Shown in pieces: positions 42,312 through 51,506 of a stretch of 64,000 bases of DNA. The stretch lies in contig CAYFQM010000001.1 of assembly GCA_964345385.1 (NCBI GenBank), forward strand, positions 1 through 64,000, read 5' to 3'. Numbering within the stretch: the stretch's first letter is position 1; every line of letters starts with the position of its first letter. Source of the stretch: CAG-1000 sp964345385. Its GTDB lineage: Bacteria > Bacillota_I > Bacilli_A > RF39 > UBA660. Below the pieces are notes generated by a model. That model saw nothing but the letters and a program-made list of their open reading frames with translations. It ran no database searches and had not been told where the DNA came from. The translations under genes were made by a program, and so were the position numbers.

Positions 42312-45300
42312 ATAAAAATCTAATAACTTAACAAGTGTAGCATTTCCCCTATTAATATTAAATCCAAACTCATTTTCTAACTGACTTCTTGTAACTTTAT
42401 TATATGTAATACACTTTATACTAAATTGATCTGTTATACCAGAGCCTGCCCATACAGCATATGTAGTTTGAGTATTAAATTTATAAAATTCTTCGTATTC
42501 AAGATTCTTTAGTTTAGAAACATCTTCTGCTAAAACAATTTTAACATGAGAAGTATTTTTCAAGTTAGATAACATTGATTTAAATTTATTTGTTTTTTCT
42601 TCTCCAAAACCATTAATTAATGAATCAAATCCCATTATTACAAATACATTAATATGTTCTGTTGGATTATTAACTACTTTTTCAAATGTATTATATATTT
42701 CATCATAATTAGTAGAAAAATAATTTGTACTAGGATTTTTAAATATTTCATTAGTATCAAATACATACACAGAAGTATTATTGACTTTTTGAAGTACTTC
42801 CACTAATGAAGGAATAAATTTATCAAATGTACTTGTATCTTGAGTAGATATTAATGATATAGGATTTTTATTAAAATTAAATGTAGAAACTTTAAGTGTA
42901 TCTTTTTCTATACCAATTGGAACATTTTTTAAAGAATCAATATGTGCTTCAACATTTTCAAGCCTTACATGATCAGGAAGCACTCTAATACTACTTGCTC
43001 TTTGTTTAATAGATTGAGATAATTGAGCACATACATTTTTAATGAACACATTAATCTCATCCCATTTATATGGATAAGCAGTTTGATATTCATATATTTC
43101 ACCATCTATTTTAATTAATCCTCTTCCTACATTTTCAGATGGAACCATACCACGAGTAGAACCTAAAATACTACTATAATCAGTTGGATCATTAAATTGT
43201 AAGCAAAGTAAATGACTAAAGTTTTGAGATGTTTTTCCTCTAACTGCATTCACACCAGTAGCTGTAATAACAAAACTAATGCCATATCTTTCACCTTCAC
43301 GAGTTAATGATGAAACTAAATCTACATAATCTTCATAATTTTCGTTAAATACTTCATAATTATTTATAAATACAATAATTCTAGGTAAAGTTTTACCACT
43401 ATTTTTAATAAATAAATTATAGTCTCCATTATAATCAACAAATAACTTTTTTCTAAACTCAAGTTCTCTATATATAGCATTTAATAAGTTAACAAATTTT
43501 TCTTGCTCATTTATAAATACTACATCTCCAACTTGAGGAGCTCCTTTAAAAACACCAAACATTTCAGAACCAAAATCCATCATATATATATTAATTTCTT
43601 CTGATGAATGAGATATTATTAAACTATATATTATTGATGAAAGCATAATTTCCGTTCCACTTCCTGGTGCACCATATATTAATGTATTAGGAGTTTCATT
43701 AAAATTTAAAGTAAGTATATCTTGTCTTTGACTAGAAGGATCATCATACTCTCCAATTATAGGTCTAATATCCCATTTTTTAGGAACAAAATTATATTTT
43801 TCCATTAAATCATTTATAAAAATCTCTTCTGGTATTTTATCTAACCATAATTTTTTAACTTTTAAACCTTTAGATAATGCTGAATTATAAATATAGTTTA
43901 ATATATTTATAATCTCTTCACCTAAAGAAGCTTGATTATCATTTTCTTTACTTGTTTCAACACTTTTTATAGTATCTCCTATATCATTAATAAAAGATAA
44001 ATTTCTATCAACAGTTTTAGTTATCTTTTCTTTAGGAATATATTTTACTCCAGCATATGCTGCTTGTCCCATAGCAAAGTAATCATTATAACCAACTTGT
44101 AAATAAAATCTTCCAGCTTTTTTTAATGTAGCTGCATCAGGACATTTAATAACATCCATAGAATCTGATTTTTCTTGAACTTTTAAACAAACTTTAAATT
44201 TAGAGTTAGACCATATTTGATCATCGACTATTCCACCAGGTTTTTGAGTAGCAAGTATTAAATGCACTCCTAAAGAACGACCAATACGAGCAGTAGAAAT
44301 AAGTTCATCCATAAAGTCTCTTTGTTGAGTTTTAAGTTCTGCAAACTCATCAGTTATTATAAATAAATGAGATATAGGTTCTTTTATTTTACCATCACGA
44401 GTTAATTTTTGATATTTATATATATCTAAAGTACTTTCATTTAACGCTAATTTTGCCTCATTAAATAAAATTTGTCTTCTTTTAAGTTCACTTTGAATTG
44501 AAGCTAAACTTCTTGAAATTTCTGCTTTATCTAAGTTAGTAATAGTACCCGCAAGATGCGGTAAAACAACACCAGTAAGTTTATTTTCAAAAGCTCCTGT
44601 AAGACCTCCACCTTTATAATCTATTAAAACAAAAGATACTTCTTCAGGAGAAAAATTTAAACACATAGATAACATATATGTAATAATAAACTCTGATTTA
44701 CCACTTCCTGTCATACCAGCAATTAATCCATGAGGACCATGAAATTTTTCGTGTAAATCCAAATTAAATATTTCACCATCGGTATGTATACCAATCGGAA
44801 CACTTAAACTATTTACAGGATTGTTCTTTTTCCATCTATCTAAAATATTTAATTGTTCCATTTTACCTACTTTATACATCTCTAAAAATCCAACAGCTTC
44901 TTTCATTTCATCTAACATTATAGGCATTTTAAGAGGAATGTTAGCTAATCTTTCACAAAGTAAATCTATATCTAAATTATCAATATTGTCCATAGTAAAA
45001 CCTTGTTGATTATTTTTATTTAAATCATTAGTAATAACTGCACTTTTCTGTCCTGAAGCCATTACAAAATCATTACAAGCATTCGGTAAATTAGAAATAT
45101 TATCATTTAAAATAATTAATCCAAAACCAAGATTTCTTTTTTCACTAAGAACCTTACTTATAATTTCAACATTTTTATTTTTTTTAATATTATCTACAAT
45201 TATTAAATAATATGGCCTTACACTCTTATAATCAATTGTAGTTTCAACTCTATTTCCGTCATCTTCTTGATATTTACGAGACATATATACTTGTTCTAAA

Positions 45301-46874
45301 TAAAATGAAACTTTAGTCATATCATCATAATTATTTGCAAAAAATCTTATATTACGAGAATCACTCCATGTATGAGGTAATGTTTTAAAACTATCCCAAA
45401 CATCACTATTAGTATCACTTATCATAAATACAAGTTTTAAATCTGCATATGATTGATATGTAGCAAGTTGCATAACCATACTTTTTAGCATAGATTCTCT
45501 ATAAATTTGTTCTCCAATAACAACAAGTTTATTTCTACTTGTTAAACTAATAGACACTGGAGAATCGAGTATATCTACAGCACTTTTAGCAACTTTTTCT
45601 AATTCATCTTTTAATTCATCAGAAGACATACTAAAATCTTCAGAAGGATATGACAAGTTTATTTGAAGAGGTACCGTACCAATACCAACCCTAACATCAA
45701 GAAAATCTTCACTTTCTATTTGTTTTTGCCATAAATTTCTTTTTCTATTTAATATAATATTTCCCAAATCATTTGGATCAGGGTAGTTATCTAATAATAT
45801 TTGTTTTTGATTAACTCTAATAGATTCAATTTTTCTTCTTTTATCAGTTAAATATTCAATATATTTTGTTTGTCTTTCTTTCTCGCGAGCTTTTGTTTTT
45901 TTAGAATTATATTTTTTCATTAAAGTTGGCCATAATAAAGTTGAAGTAATCATAGCAAAAGCTACTAAAAGTGTAGGAAGAGCAGCACTAATATTTTTAT
46001 CTCCTTTTAACATATTTGTAATTGTAGCACTCATAGTTACAATTGAAGACATAGCCATTGTAAGCATAGGACCAACAGTGTATAAAATCGGAGTTTTATC
46101 TTCTTCTACTTTAGAAGGAGGACTTTCTATTTTAAAATCTTCTTTAACAATAGAAGTTATAAATCTGGGACTTCTACTATAATAATCATTTTCTGAATAT
46201 AATATAGCATTATCATCATCAACAGTTTTTAATAATTTAGATTTATAAACTGGAAAGTCAGATTGCACAATACTTTGTGAATTTATTTTAAGACCGTTAT
46301 TAAAATTATTAATATTAATATATTCATTAAGAAATATTAATTTATATCCCATAATAAAAACAACATCACCATTTATTATTTCTTTACTATTAGTCTTAAT
46401 ATCATTAATATACATACCATATTTAGTATCTTTATTTTCTATAAAACGTTTGCCTTCTCTATAACTTAAAATAGCATGATTAGGTGAAACTAAACTACTT
46501 CCTAAAAATATATTTGCATTAGAATCACTACCCATGGTATATTCTCCTTCAAGAACAACCTTATATGGAGTAAAAGTCATATCATTTTCTTCACAAACAT
46601 AAAGCAAAGCTTCATTTATTTTATTTTTACTTAAAATACGCAAATAATAAAAACGATCCAATACTAAAGAGGTTTCAGCCAATTCTTTTCCACTAGCAAA
46701 AACCTTACAAACATCATTACTTTTAAGTATCCAACTGTTATCTTTTTTCTCTATAGAAACTAAATCTCTTTCATTATAGTTTTCATCAATATCTTTTAAT
46801 GAATAAGAGTCTATATCAATCGTTGGAAATGGATACTTATATAACTTATCATCTTTAATTAGCACTATTTGCAT
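42297..46874 (-). CDS. essC: T7SS motor ATPase EssC
   Basis: The central membrane ATPase of Firmicutes type VII secretion (1525 residues). A degenerate N-terminal FHA-like domain (1-85) is followed by a clear FHA domain (about 100-190; MGSDSNANIFLG, SPNHAILSYREG) and two membrane segments (about 268-320). Three FtsK/SpoIIIE-like domains follow. Domain 1 (Walker A GMTGSGKSEF near 721; VLIDYKGGGLT; LFIITDEFAEL) looks catalytic. Domain 2 has GAPGSGTEIM (near 1067), in which Walker Lys and Ser/Thr are replaced. Domain 3 has no visible Walker A. It heads the T7SS operon with its own promoter. EsaA, EssA and EssB are not in the window. Confidence 0.95.
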   Translation of the reverse strand: MQIVLIKDDKLYKYPFPTIDIDSYSLKDIDENYNERDLVSIEKKDNSWILKSNDVCKVFASGKELAETSLVLDRFYYLRILSKNKINEALLYVCEENDMTFTPYKVVLEGEYTMGSDSNANIFLGSSLVSPNHAILSYREGKRFIENKDTKYGMYINDIKTNSKEIINGDVVFIMGYKLIFLNEYININNFNNGLKINSQSIVQSDFPVYKSKLLKTVDDDNAILYSENDYYSRSPRFITSIVKEDFKIESPPSKVEEDKTPILYTVGPMLTMAMSSIVTMSATITNMLKGDKNISAALPTLLVAFAMITSTLLWPTLMKKYNSKKTKAREKERQTKYIEYLTDKRRKIESIRVNQKQILLDNYPDPNDLGNIILNRKRNLWQKQIESEDFLDVRVGIGTVPLQINLSYPSEDFSMSSDELKDELEKVAKSAVDILDSPVSISLTSRNKLVVIGEQIYRESMLKSMVMQLATYQSYADLKLVFMISDTNSDVWDSFKTLPHTWSDSRNIRFFANNYDDMTKVSFYLEQVYMSRKYQEDDGNRVETTIDYKSVRPYYLIIVDNIKKNKNVEIISKVLSEKRNLGFGLIILNDNISNLPNACNDFVMASGQKSAVITNDLNKNNQQGFTMDNIDNLDIDLLCERLANIPLKMPIMLDEMKEAVGFLEMYKVGKMEQLNILDRWKKNNPVNSLSVPIGIHTDGEIFNLDLHEKFHGPHGLIAGMTGSGKSEFIITYMLSMCLNFSPEEVSFVLIDYKGGGLTGAFENKLTGVVLPHLAGTITNLDKAEISRSLASIQSELKRRQILFNEAKLALNESTLDIYKYQKLTRDGKIKEPISHLFIITDEFAELKTQQRDFMDELISTARIGRSLGVHLILATQKPGGIVDDQIWSNSKFKVCLKVQEKSDSMDVIKCPDAATLKKAGRFYLQVGYNDYFAMGQAAYAGVKYIPKEKITKTVDRNLSFINDIGDTIKSVETSKENDNQASLGEEIINILNYIYNSALSKGLKVKKLWLDKIPEEIFINDLMEKYNFVPKKWDIRPIIGEYDDPSSQRQDILTLNFNETPNTLIYGAPGSGTEIMLSSIIYSLIISHSSEEINIYMMDFGSEMFGVFKGAPQVGDVVFINEQEKFVNLLNAIYRELEFRKKLFVDYNGDYNLFIKNSGKTLPRIIVFINNYEVFNENYEDYVDLVSSLTREGERYGISFVITATGVNAVRGKTSQNFSHLLCLQFNDPTDYSSILGSTRGMVPSENVGRGLIKIDGEIYEYQTAYPYKWDEINVFIKNVCAQLSQSIKQRASSIRVLPDHVRLENVEAHIDSLKNVPIGIEKDTLKVSTFNFNKNPISLISTQDTSTFDKFIPSLVEVLQKVNNTSVYVFDTNEIFKNPSTNYFSTNYDEIYNTFEKVVNNPTEHINVFVIMGFDSLINGFGEEKTNKFKSMLSNLKNTSHVKIVLAEDVSKLKNLEYEEFYKFNTQTTYAVWAGSGITDQFSIKCITYNKVTRSQLENEFGFNINRGNATLVKLLDFYTQDL

Positions 46875-46908
46875 AAGTAACCCCTTATTCTATTTAGTTT
46901 CTATAATA

Positions 46909-46937
46909 ATCATACTATTTTATACATAAAGTGTCAA
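46909..46937 (-). promoter_or_regulatory. promoter of the T7SS operon
   Basis: TTGACA (46932-46937) and TATGAT (46909-46914), 17-base spacing, on the minus strand. It starts two bases after the ffh stop and lies about 35 bases before the essC start (ribosome site AAGGGG). Confidence 0.75.
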
Positions 46938-46938
46938 A

Positions 46939-48240
46939 TCAAAATTTAAAGTTTTTGTTATTAAATTTTTTCATCATATCTTTCATTTGTTCAAATTGTT
47001 TTAATAATCTGTTTACATCTTCAACTTTCATTCCGCTTCCTTTTGCTATTCTAATTTTATGCGATGCTTTTATAATAGAAGGATTTTGTCTTTCTTTCAT
47101 TGTCATAGATAAAATTATTGCTTCTACTCTAGGCATTATTTTAGGATCAACAGAAATATTATTAAGTCCCATTTTAGATGCCCCAGGTAACATTTTTAAA
47201 ATATTTTCAATAGGACCAAGTTTTTTAATTTGTTTTAAAGAAAGTAAAAAATCATTTAAATCAAACTTTCCTTTTTGCATCTTTTTAGATATATTTTCCA
47301 TCTCTGGCATATCAAGTTCTCTTTCTGTTTTTTCTACTATAGAAAGTAAGTCTCCATAACCAAGAATTCTATCCGCCATTCTTTCAGGATAAAACTCAGA
47401 TATTCCATCTAGTTTTTCAGAATCAGTAATTAATTTAATAGCAATATTAGTTAAATACCTTAATGAAAGAGCAACTCCACCTTTAGTATCACCATCTAAT
47501 TTAGTTAATATACACCCAGTTAAATTTAATTTTTCATTAAATCCATTTATTACATTTATTGCATCTTGTCCCATCATAGCATCGATTATAAGCAGTGTTT
47601 CGTTTGGATTAACAGCATTACTTATATTAACTAATTCATTCATTAACTCTTCATCTATCTGAAGGCGTCCTGCAGTATCAATAATTACATAATCAAAACC
47701 ATTTTCTTTTGCATATTCTATACCATTTTTAGCTATTTGTACTGGATCATTCTTACCCTCTTCATAAACTTCAATTTGTAAAGAAGAACCAATTGTCTTT
47801 AATTGATCTATTGCAGCAGGTCTTAAAACATCACAAGCAATAAACAGAGGATTCTTTTTATATTTTTTTCTTACTAAAACACCAAGTTTACCAACAGTAG
47901 TTGTTTTACCACTGCCTTGAAGTCCACATAATAAAACTATATCCATTTTATTAGTTATATTTAAATCAGACTTTTCTTTACCCAATAAATTAACAAGTTC
48001 ATCTCTAAGTATTTTAATGAACAAATCACCTGGTTTTATACTATTTCTAACTTCTTCACCAAGTGCTTTTTCTTTTACACTTTCAGTAAACTCTTTAACT
48101 ATTTTAATATTTACATCGGCTTCAAGTAAACAAAGTCTTATTTCTCTTAACATAGGAGAAATATTTTCTTCATTTATAACACCATATGATTTAATTTTAC
48201 TAAGTACTTTTTCTAATCTTTCACTTAAGCTTTCAAACAT
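46939..48240 (-). CDS. ffh: signal recognition particle protein Ffh
   Basis: SRP54 GTPase for co-translational membrane targeting (433 residues). The N domain is at 1-90. The G domain has GLQGSGKTTTVGKL (G1), DVLRPAAIDQL, DTAGRLQID (G3), TKLDGDTKGG (G4) and the closing GDLLSIVEK. The methionine-rich M domain (about 320-433) has GSGMKVEDVNRLLKQFEQM for 4.5S RNA binding. ATG at 48238-48240 is preferred to the GTG three codons upstream, which is part of the AAGGTG ribosome site. The usual rpsP/trmD neighbours are elsewhere. Confidence 0.97.
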   Translation of the reverse strand: MFESLSERLEKVLSKIKSYGVINEENISPMLREIRLCLLEADVNIKIVKEFTESVKEKALGEEVRNSIKPGDLFIKILRDELVNLLGKEKSDLNITNKMDIVLLCGLQGSGKTTTVGKLGVLVRKKYKKNPLFIACDVLRPAAIDQLKTIGSSLQIEVYEEGKNDPVQIAKNGIEYAKENGFDYVIIDTAGRLQIDEELMNELVNISNAVNPNETLLIIDAMMGQDAINVINGFNEKLNLTGCILTKLDGDTKGGVALSLRYLTNIAIKLITDSEKLDGISEFYPERMADRILGYGDLLSIVEKTERELDMPEMENISKKMQKGKFDLNDFLLSLKQIKKLGPIENILKMLPGASKMGLNNISVDPKIMPRVEAIILSMTMKERQNPSIIKASHKIRIAKGSGMKVEDVNRLLKQFEQMKDMMKKFNNKNFKF

Positions 48241-48264
48241 AATATTCACCTTATTTATTATATC

Positions 48265-48289
48265 ATAAAAAAAGCGTATTTCTACGCTT
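48265..48289 (-). terminator. intrinsic terminator after rplA
   Basis: AAGCGTA and TACGCTT close a GAAA tetraloop, followed by seven or more Ts on the minus strand. It separates the ribosomal operon from ffh, whose TATAAT lies directly downstream. Confidence 0.9.
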
Positions 48290-48294
48290 AATTA

Positions 48295-48984
48295 TTAAAA
48301 TCCTAAAGTAGTTTTATCTATTTTTATGCCTGGACTCATAGTTGAAGATATGCTTATGTTTGATACATATGTTCCTTTAATAGTTGTTGGTTTTACTTTT
48401 AATATTTCATTAGCAACAGCTTTTAAGTTTTCCTCTAAAGCTTTTTCACTAAATGATAACTTTCCTATAACTGTATGAATATTACCGTATGTATCATTTT
48501 TATACTCAATCATACCTTTTTTAATATTACTTACTGCATTTTTAACATCAGTTGTAACAGTTCCTAATTTTGGATTTGGCATTAAACCTTTAGGGCCTAA
48601 AATTTTACCTAATTTTCCTAATGAAGGCATCATTTCAGGAGTTGCTACTATTACATCAAAATCAAACCAATTTTCTTTTTCGATTTTTTCTAAAACATCA
48701 TCATCTCCAACGAAATCAGCTTCTTTAGCTTCGTCTACTTTAGTTTTAGTTACAACTAATACCTTTTTAGATGAGCCCGTTCCATGAGGTAAAACCATAC
48801 TTCCTCTAATAGATTGATCAGTTTTCTTAGCATCCATATTAACTTTAAATACTGCTTCAACTGTTTCATCAAACTTTTTAGGTTTTAAACTTTTAAGTGT
48901 TTTTATCGCTTCAGTAACATCATAAACTTTATTCTTATCAATATTTTCTAAAGCTTCCACATACATTTTACTATGTTTTTTCAT
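48295..48984 (-). CDS. rplA: 50S ribosomal protein L1
   Basis: The L1 stalk protein at the E site (229 residues). Typical FDETVEAVFKVNMDAKK and RGSMVLPHGTG segments, domain II with MPSLGKLGKILGPKGLMPNPK, and the C-terminal GTYVSNISISSTMSPGIKID are present. The length is standard. In many bacteria L1 represses rplK-rplA by binding its leader; a structured leader lies before rplK here. It ends in a strong terminator rather than running into rplJ. Confidence 0.97.
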   Translation of the reverse strand: MKKHSKMYVEALENIDKNKVYDVTEAIKTLKSLKPKKFDETVEAVFKVNMDAKKTDQSIRGSMVLPHGTGSSKKVLVVTKTKVDEAKEADFVGDDDVLEKIEKENWFDFDVIVATPEMMPSLGKLGKILGPKGLMPNPKLGTVTTDVKNAVSNIKKGMIEYKNDTYGNIHTVIGKLSFSEKALEENLKAVANEILKVKPTTIKGTYVSNISISSTMSPGIKIDKTTLGF

Positions 48985-49034
48985 ATTTTCCTCCTTATGT
49001 GGTTATGGATTATTTATTATTCACTCTTTATTTT

Positions 49035-49649
49035 TTATTCTTCTTCTGTATTTTCTTCTTCTGTTTCAGTTGATTGTTCTGTAGATTCAACTTCAATGTC
49101 AGCAGTTCCTTCAGCCATAGCAGAAGCACTTTCTTCCATAGCTTGTAATTCTTCTTCCATCTTTGCAGCTTGAGCTTCAGCAGCTAAAGCTTCTTTTTCT
49201 TGTTCTGCTAATTCTGCATCGTTTAATCCCTTAACAGCAATTCCCATATTTCTAGCAGTACCTGTTACGATATTAATTGCTTCATCAATGCTATAAGCAT
49301 TTAAATCAGGCATTTTAACTTCTGCAATTTTTTTAATATCATCTAATGAAATTGTCGCAACTATTTCATTAGCTCCTTTAGTACTTCCTTTTGTAAGACC
49401 AGCAGCTTTAAGTAATAAAGATGGAGTTGGTGGAGTCTTTAATACAAAATCAAATGTTCTATCTTCATAAATAGATATTTCAACTGGTATTATATCTCCC
49501 ATTTTTTCTCTAGTTGCTTCATTATATTTAGTACAAAACTCTTGTAAGTTAATTCCTGCAGGGCCTAATACAGTTCCAACTGGTGGAGCTGGTGTAGCTT
49601 GTCCAGCAGCAATTTGCAACTTAATCTTCTTTACAACATTCTTTGCCAC
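49035..49649 (-). CDS. rplK: 50S ribosomal protein L11 with acidic C-terminal extension
   Basis: L11 of the GTPase-associated centre (204 residues; the family is usually about 141). The normal part has IKLQIAAGQATPAPPVGTVL, GPAGINLQEFC, FVLKTPPTPSLLLKAAG and GTARNMGI. After about residue 145 an extra segment of about 60 residues follows, Ala/Glu/Gln-rich then almost purely acidic Ser/Thr/Glu (EEENTEEE end). The GTG at 49647-49649 fits the GGAGG site eight bases upstream better than the GTG three codons earlier. It is first in rplK-rplA. Confidence 0.95.
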   Translation of the reverse strand: MAKNVVKKIKLQIAAGQATPAPPVGTVLGPAGINLQEFCTKYNEATREKMGDIIPVEISIYEDRTFDFVLKTPPTPSLLLKAAGLTKGSTKGANEIVATISLDDIKKIAEVKMPDLNAYSIDEAINIVTGTARNMGIAVKGLNDAELAEQEKEALAAEAQAAKMEEELQAMEESASAMAEGTADIEVESTEQSTETEEENTEEE

Positions 49650-49659
49650 GAAAAACACC

Positions 49660-49747
49660 TCCTATATTAATTTTGTTTTCGTGAGTGGTTCACGATAATA
49701 ATCCAATAAATCTCCCACTATTACAAGTTATATATTACAAACTTGCT
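49660..49747 (-). promoter_or_regulatory. putative autoregulatory leader of rplK-rplA
   Basis: About 90 untranslated bases lie between the promoter and rplK. They contain GTGGGAG, then a hairpin CGTGA-ACCAC-TCACG (near 49679-49693), ending before the AGGAGG site. GTGG and CCAC can pair. It resembles L1-binding leaders of rplK operons, but I cannot verify the fold by covariation. Confidence 0.45.
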
Positions 49748-49753
49748 AACATA

Positions 49754-49782
49754 ATATAACATAATTAAACATACAATTCAAG
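49754..49782 (-). promoter_or_regulatory. promoter of rplK-rplA
   Basis: TTGAAT (49777-49782) and TATATT (49754-49759), 17-base spacing, on the minus strand, after the nusG terminator. Confidence 0.7.
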
Positions 49783-49814
49783 TAAATTTTATAAAATATA
49801 ACTATATATTAACA

Positions 49815-49842
49815 AAAAAGAAAAAGCATATTACTATGCTTT
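49815..49842 (-). terminator. intrinsic terminator overlapping the nusG stop codon
   Basis: AAAGCATA and TATGCTTT pair around a 4-base loop, followed by TTCTTTTTT. The last nusG codons and the TAG make up the 5' arm and loop. Confidence 0.8.
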
Positions 49843-50370
49843 TGTTATTTGAATTAAATCTACTTCTACTGGAGTTTCTTGACCAAATAAATCTATTAAA
49901 ACAGTTAATTTTTCATTTTCTTTATCCATTGTTTCTATATGACCATACATTCCATTAAATGGACCATCTATAATATGAACTTTATCTCCTTCAACCACAT
50001 TAGTATCAATTGGTTTAGCTAATACATCTCCCTCTGAAATAAACTTTCTTACTTCTTCTGGTGATAATGGAATTGGTTTAGCTCCTTTTCCAGAAGAACC
50101 TATAAAACCAGTTACTCCTGGAGTATTACGAACAACATACCATGCATCATCACTCATTATCATTTCAATAAGAACATAACCAGGAAATAGTTTACGAACC
50201 TTTTCTTTTTTTACTCCATCTTTTATTTCGACTTCAGTTCTTTCTGGGATAATAACTCTAAAAATATTGTGTTCCATACCCATACTTTCACGTCTTGATT
50301 CTAAATAATTTTTTACTTTTTCTTCATGCCCACTATAAGCATTAACTACATACCATAATTTTTCTTCCAT
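49834..50370 (-). CDS. nusG: transcription elongation/antitermination factor NusG
   Basis: 178 residues. The NGN domain starts KLWYVVNAYSGHEEKVKNYLE and contains LFPGYVLIEM and VRNTPGVTGFIG, which contact the polymerase clamp. The C-terminal KOW domain has GDKVHIIDGPFNGMYGHIE. The length matches the Firmicutes family. Its ATG overlaps the secE stop (TAATG). Confidence 0.97.
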   Translation of the reverse strand: MEEKLWYVVNAYSGHEEKVKNYLESRRESMGMEHNIFRVIIPERTEVEIKDGVKKEKVRKLFPGYVLIEMIMSDDAWYVVRNTPGVTGFIGSSGKGAKPIPLSPEEVRKFISEGDVLAKPIDTNVVEGDKVHIIDGPFNGMYGHIETMDKENEKLTVLIDLFGQETPVEVDLIQITKA

Positions 50371-50546
50371 TATCTCATGCTCCTTAATAACGCAAAAATA
50401 GCATCTAAAAAATAGAAAAATAGCCCGAAAAACACAATCATTAATATAGTAATAATAGAATATTTAGCAAGATTTTTTCCACTAGGCCATCTAATCATTT
50501 TAAACTCTTTTTTTAATCCTTTGAAAAATTGTTTTATTTTTTTCAT
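50370..50546 (-). CDS. secE: preprotein translocase subunit SecE
   Basis: 58 residues, the small single-TM clamp subunit of the SecYEG channel. An amphipathic N-terminal helix (KQFFKGLKKEFKMIRWP, with the conserved Trp-Pro) precedes one membrane segment (about 30-55). GGAGG lies before the ATG at 50544-50546. It is immediately upstream of, and overlaps, nusG, the universal secE-nusG pairing. rpmG, often just before secE, is absent. Confidence 0.95.
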   Translation of the reverse strand: MKKIKQFFKGLKKEFKMIRWPSGKNLAKYSIITILMIVFFGLFFYFLDAIFALLRSMR

Positions 50547-50620
50547 TTTTCCTCCAAATAAAAAACACTTTTATGTGTCAAATAAATAATAACACATTAA
50601 AAAAAATAATGCAATAGTTT

Positions 50621-51496
50621 TTAATCATTTATATCTACAATATCTTTTATTTTACTTATTATTTCACGTTTATCAATTTCCTCAGTTGTATTTTCACTTC
50701 TTAATTTTAATTCTATTATATTATCTATTGATTTAAACCCAACTGTTATTCTAATAGGCACTCCTATTAAATCACAATCATTAAATTTTATTCCAACATT
50801 TATTTTTCTATCATCTAAAATAGTTTCTATACCTAAATTATTTAACTTTTTATAAAGTTCACTTGCATATCTAAATGAATCTTTATCATACATATTAACT
50901 ACTATAATGTATACTTTATATGGTGCAATACATAAAGGCCATATAAGCCCTTTTTCATCATGATGAACATTAACAACCGCATTTAATAATCTATCTATTC
51001 CAAGACCATATGAACCCATATATACCCTACTATATTCATTTAATTCATTACTATATTTAAGTTTAAATGTATCACTATATTTAGTTTCTAATTTAAAAAT
51101 ATTTCCAACTTCAAGAGTATTATAAATACTTACTTCACTTTTACATATAGGGCATTTATCCGTTTTATTAAATCGTCTTATATCAGCATACCTTTTGACT
51201 TTAAAATCAACATTAGGAGTTACATTAATATAATGATAGTTTTTCTCATTACTACCACACACACCATTAATAATTTCTTTTACATTATAGTCTGCTATTA
51301 TATCAAGTGTAGAATCAATAGGACCAACATAACCTAACTCTCCACCTAAAAATTCTATTTCTTTATCAGTGGCTAACTTTACATTACTAGTTTTAAATAC
51401 TTTACATAATTTAGATTCATTTACCTCATCACTACCTCTAACTAAGATTAATTTAAAATCATTATCTATTTTATATATTAATGATTTTATTATTAT
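50621..51496 (-). CDS. proS: prolyl-tRNA synthetase, C-terminal portion (broken at gap)
   Basis: About 291 residues read from the gap. The end of the INS editing domain comes first (LILVRGSDEVNESKL, LGGELGYVGPIDS). Catalytic motifs 2-3 follow (GSYGLGIDRLLNAVV), with the anticodon-binding domain after them (LCIAPYKVYIIVV, IETILDDRKINVGIKFNDCDLIGVPIRITVG). The bacterial-type ProRS layout with an editing insertion is clear. The frame is not continuous with the N-terminal part across the ten Ns because the gap length is arbitrary. The stop is followed by secE. Confidence 0.95.
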   Translation of the reverse strand: MIIKSLIYKIDNDFKLILVRGSDEVNESKLCKVFKTSNVKLATDKEIEFLGGELGYVGPIDSTLDIIADYNVKEIINGVCGSNEKNYHYINVTPNVDFKVKRYADIRRFNKTDKCPICKSEVSIYNTLEVGNIFKLETKYSDTFKLKYSNELNEYSRVYMGSYGLGIDRLLNAVVNVHHDEKGLIWPLCIAPYKVYIIVVNMYDKDSFRYASELYKKLNNLGIETILDDRKINVGIKFNDCDLIGVPIRITVGFKSIDNIIELKLRSENTTEEIDKREIISKIKDIVDIND

Positions 51497-51506
51497 NNNN
51501 NNNNNN
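51497..51506. other. assembly gap (10 N) inside proS
   Basis: Ten Ns join the two proS parts. Judged against bacterial ProRS, about 20-30 residues of the editing domain are missing, so the true gap is probably some 60-90 bases, not ten. Confidence 0.85.
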
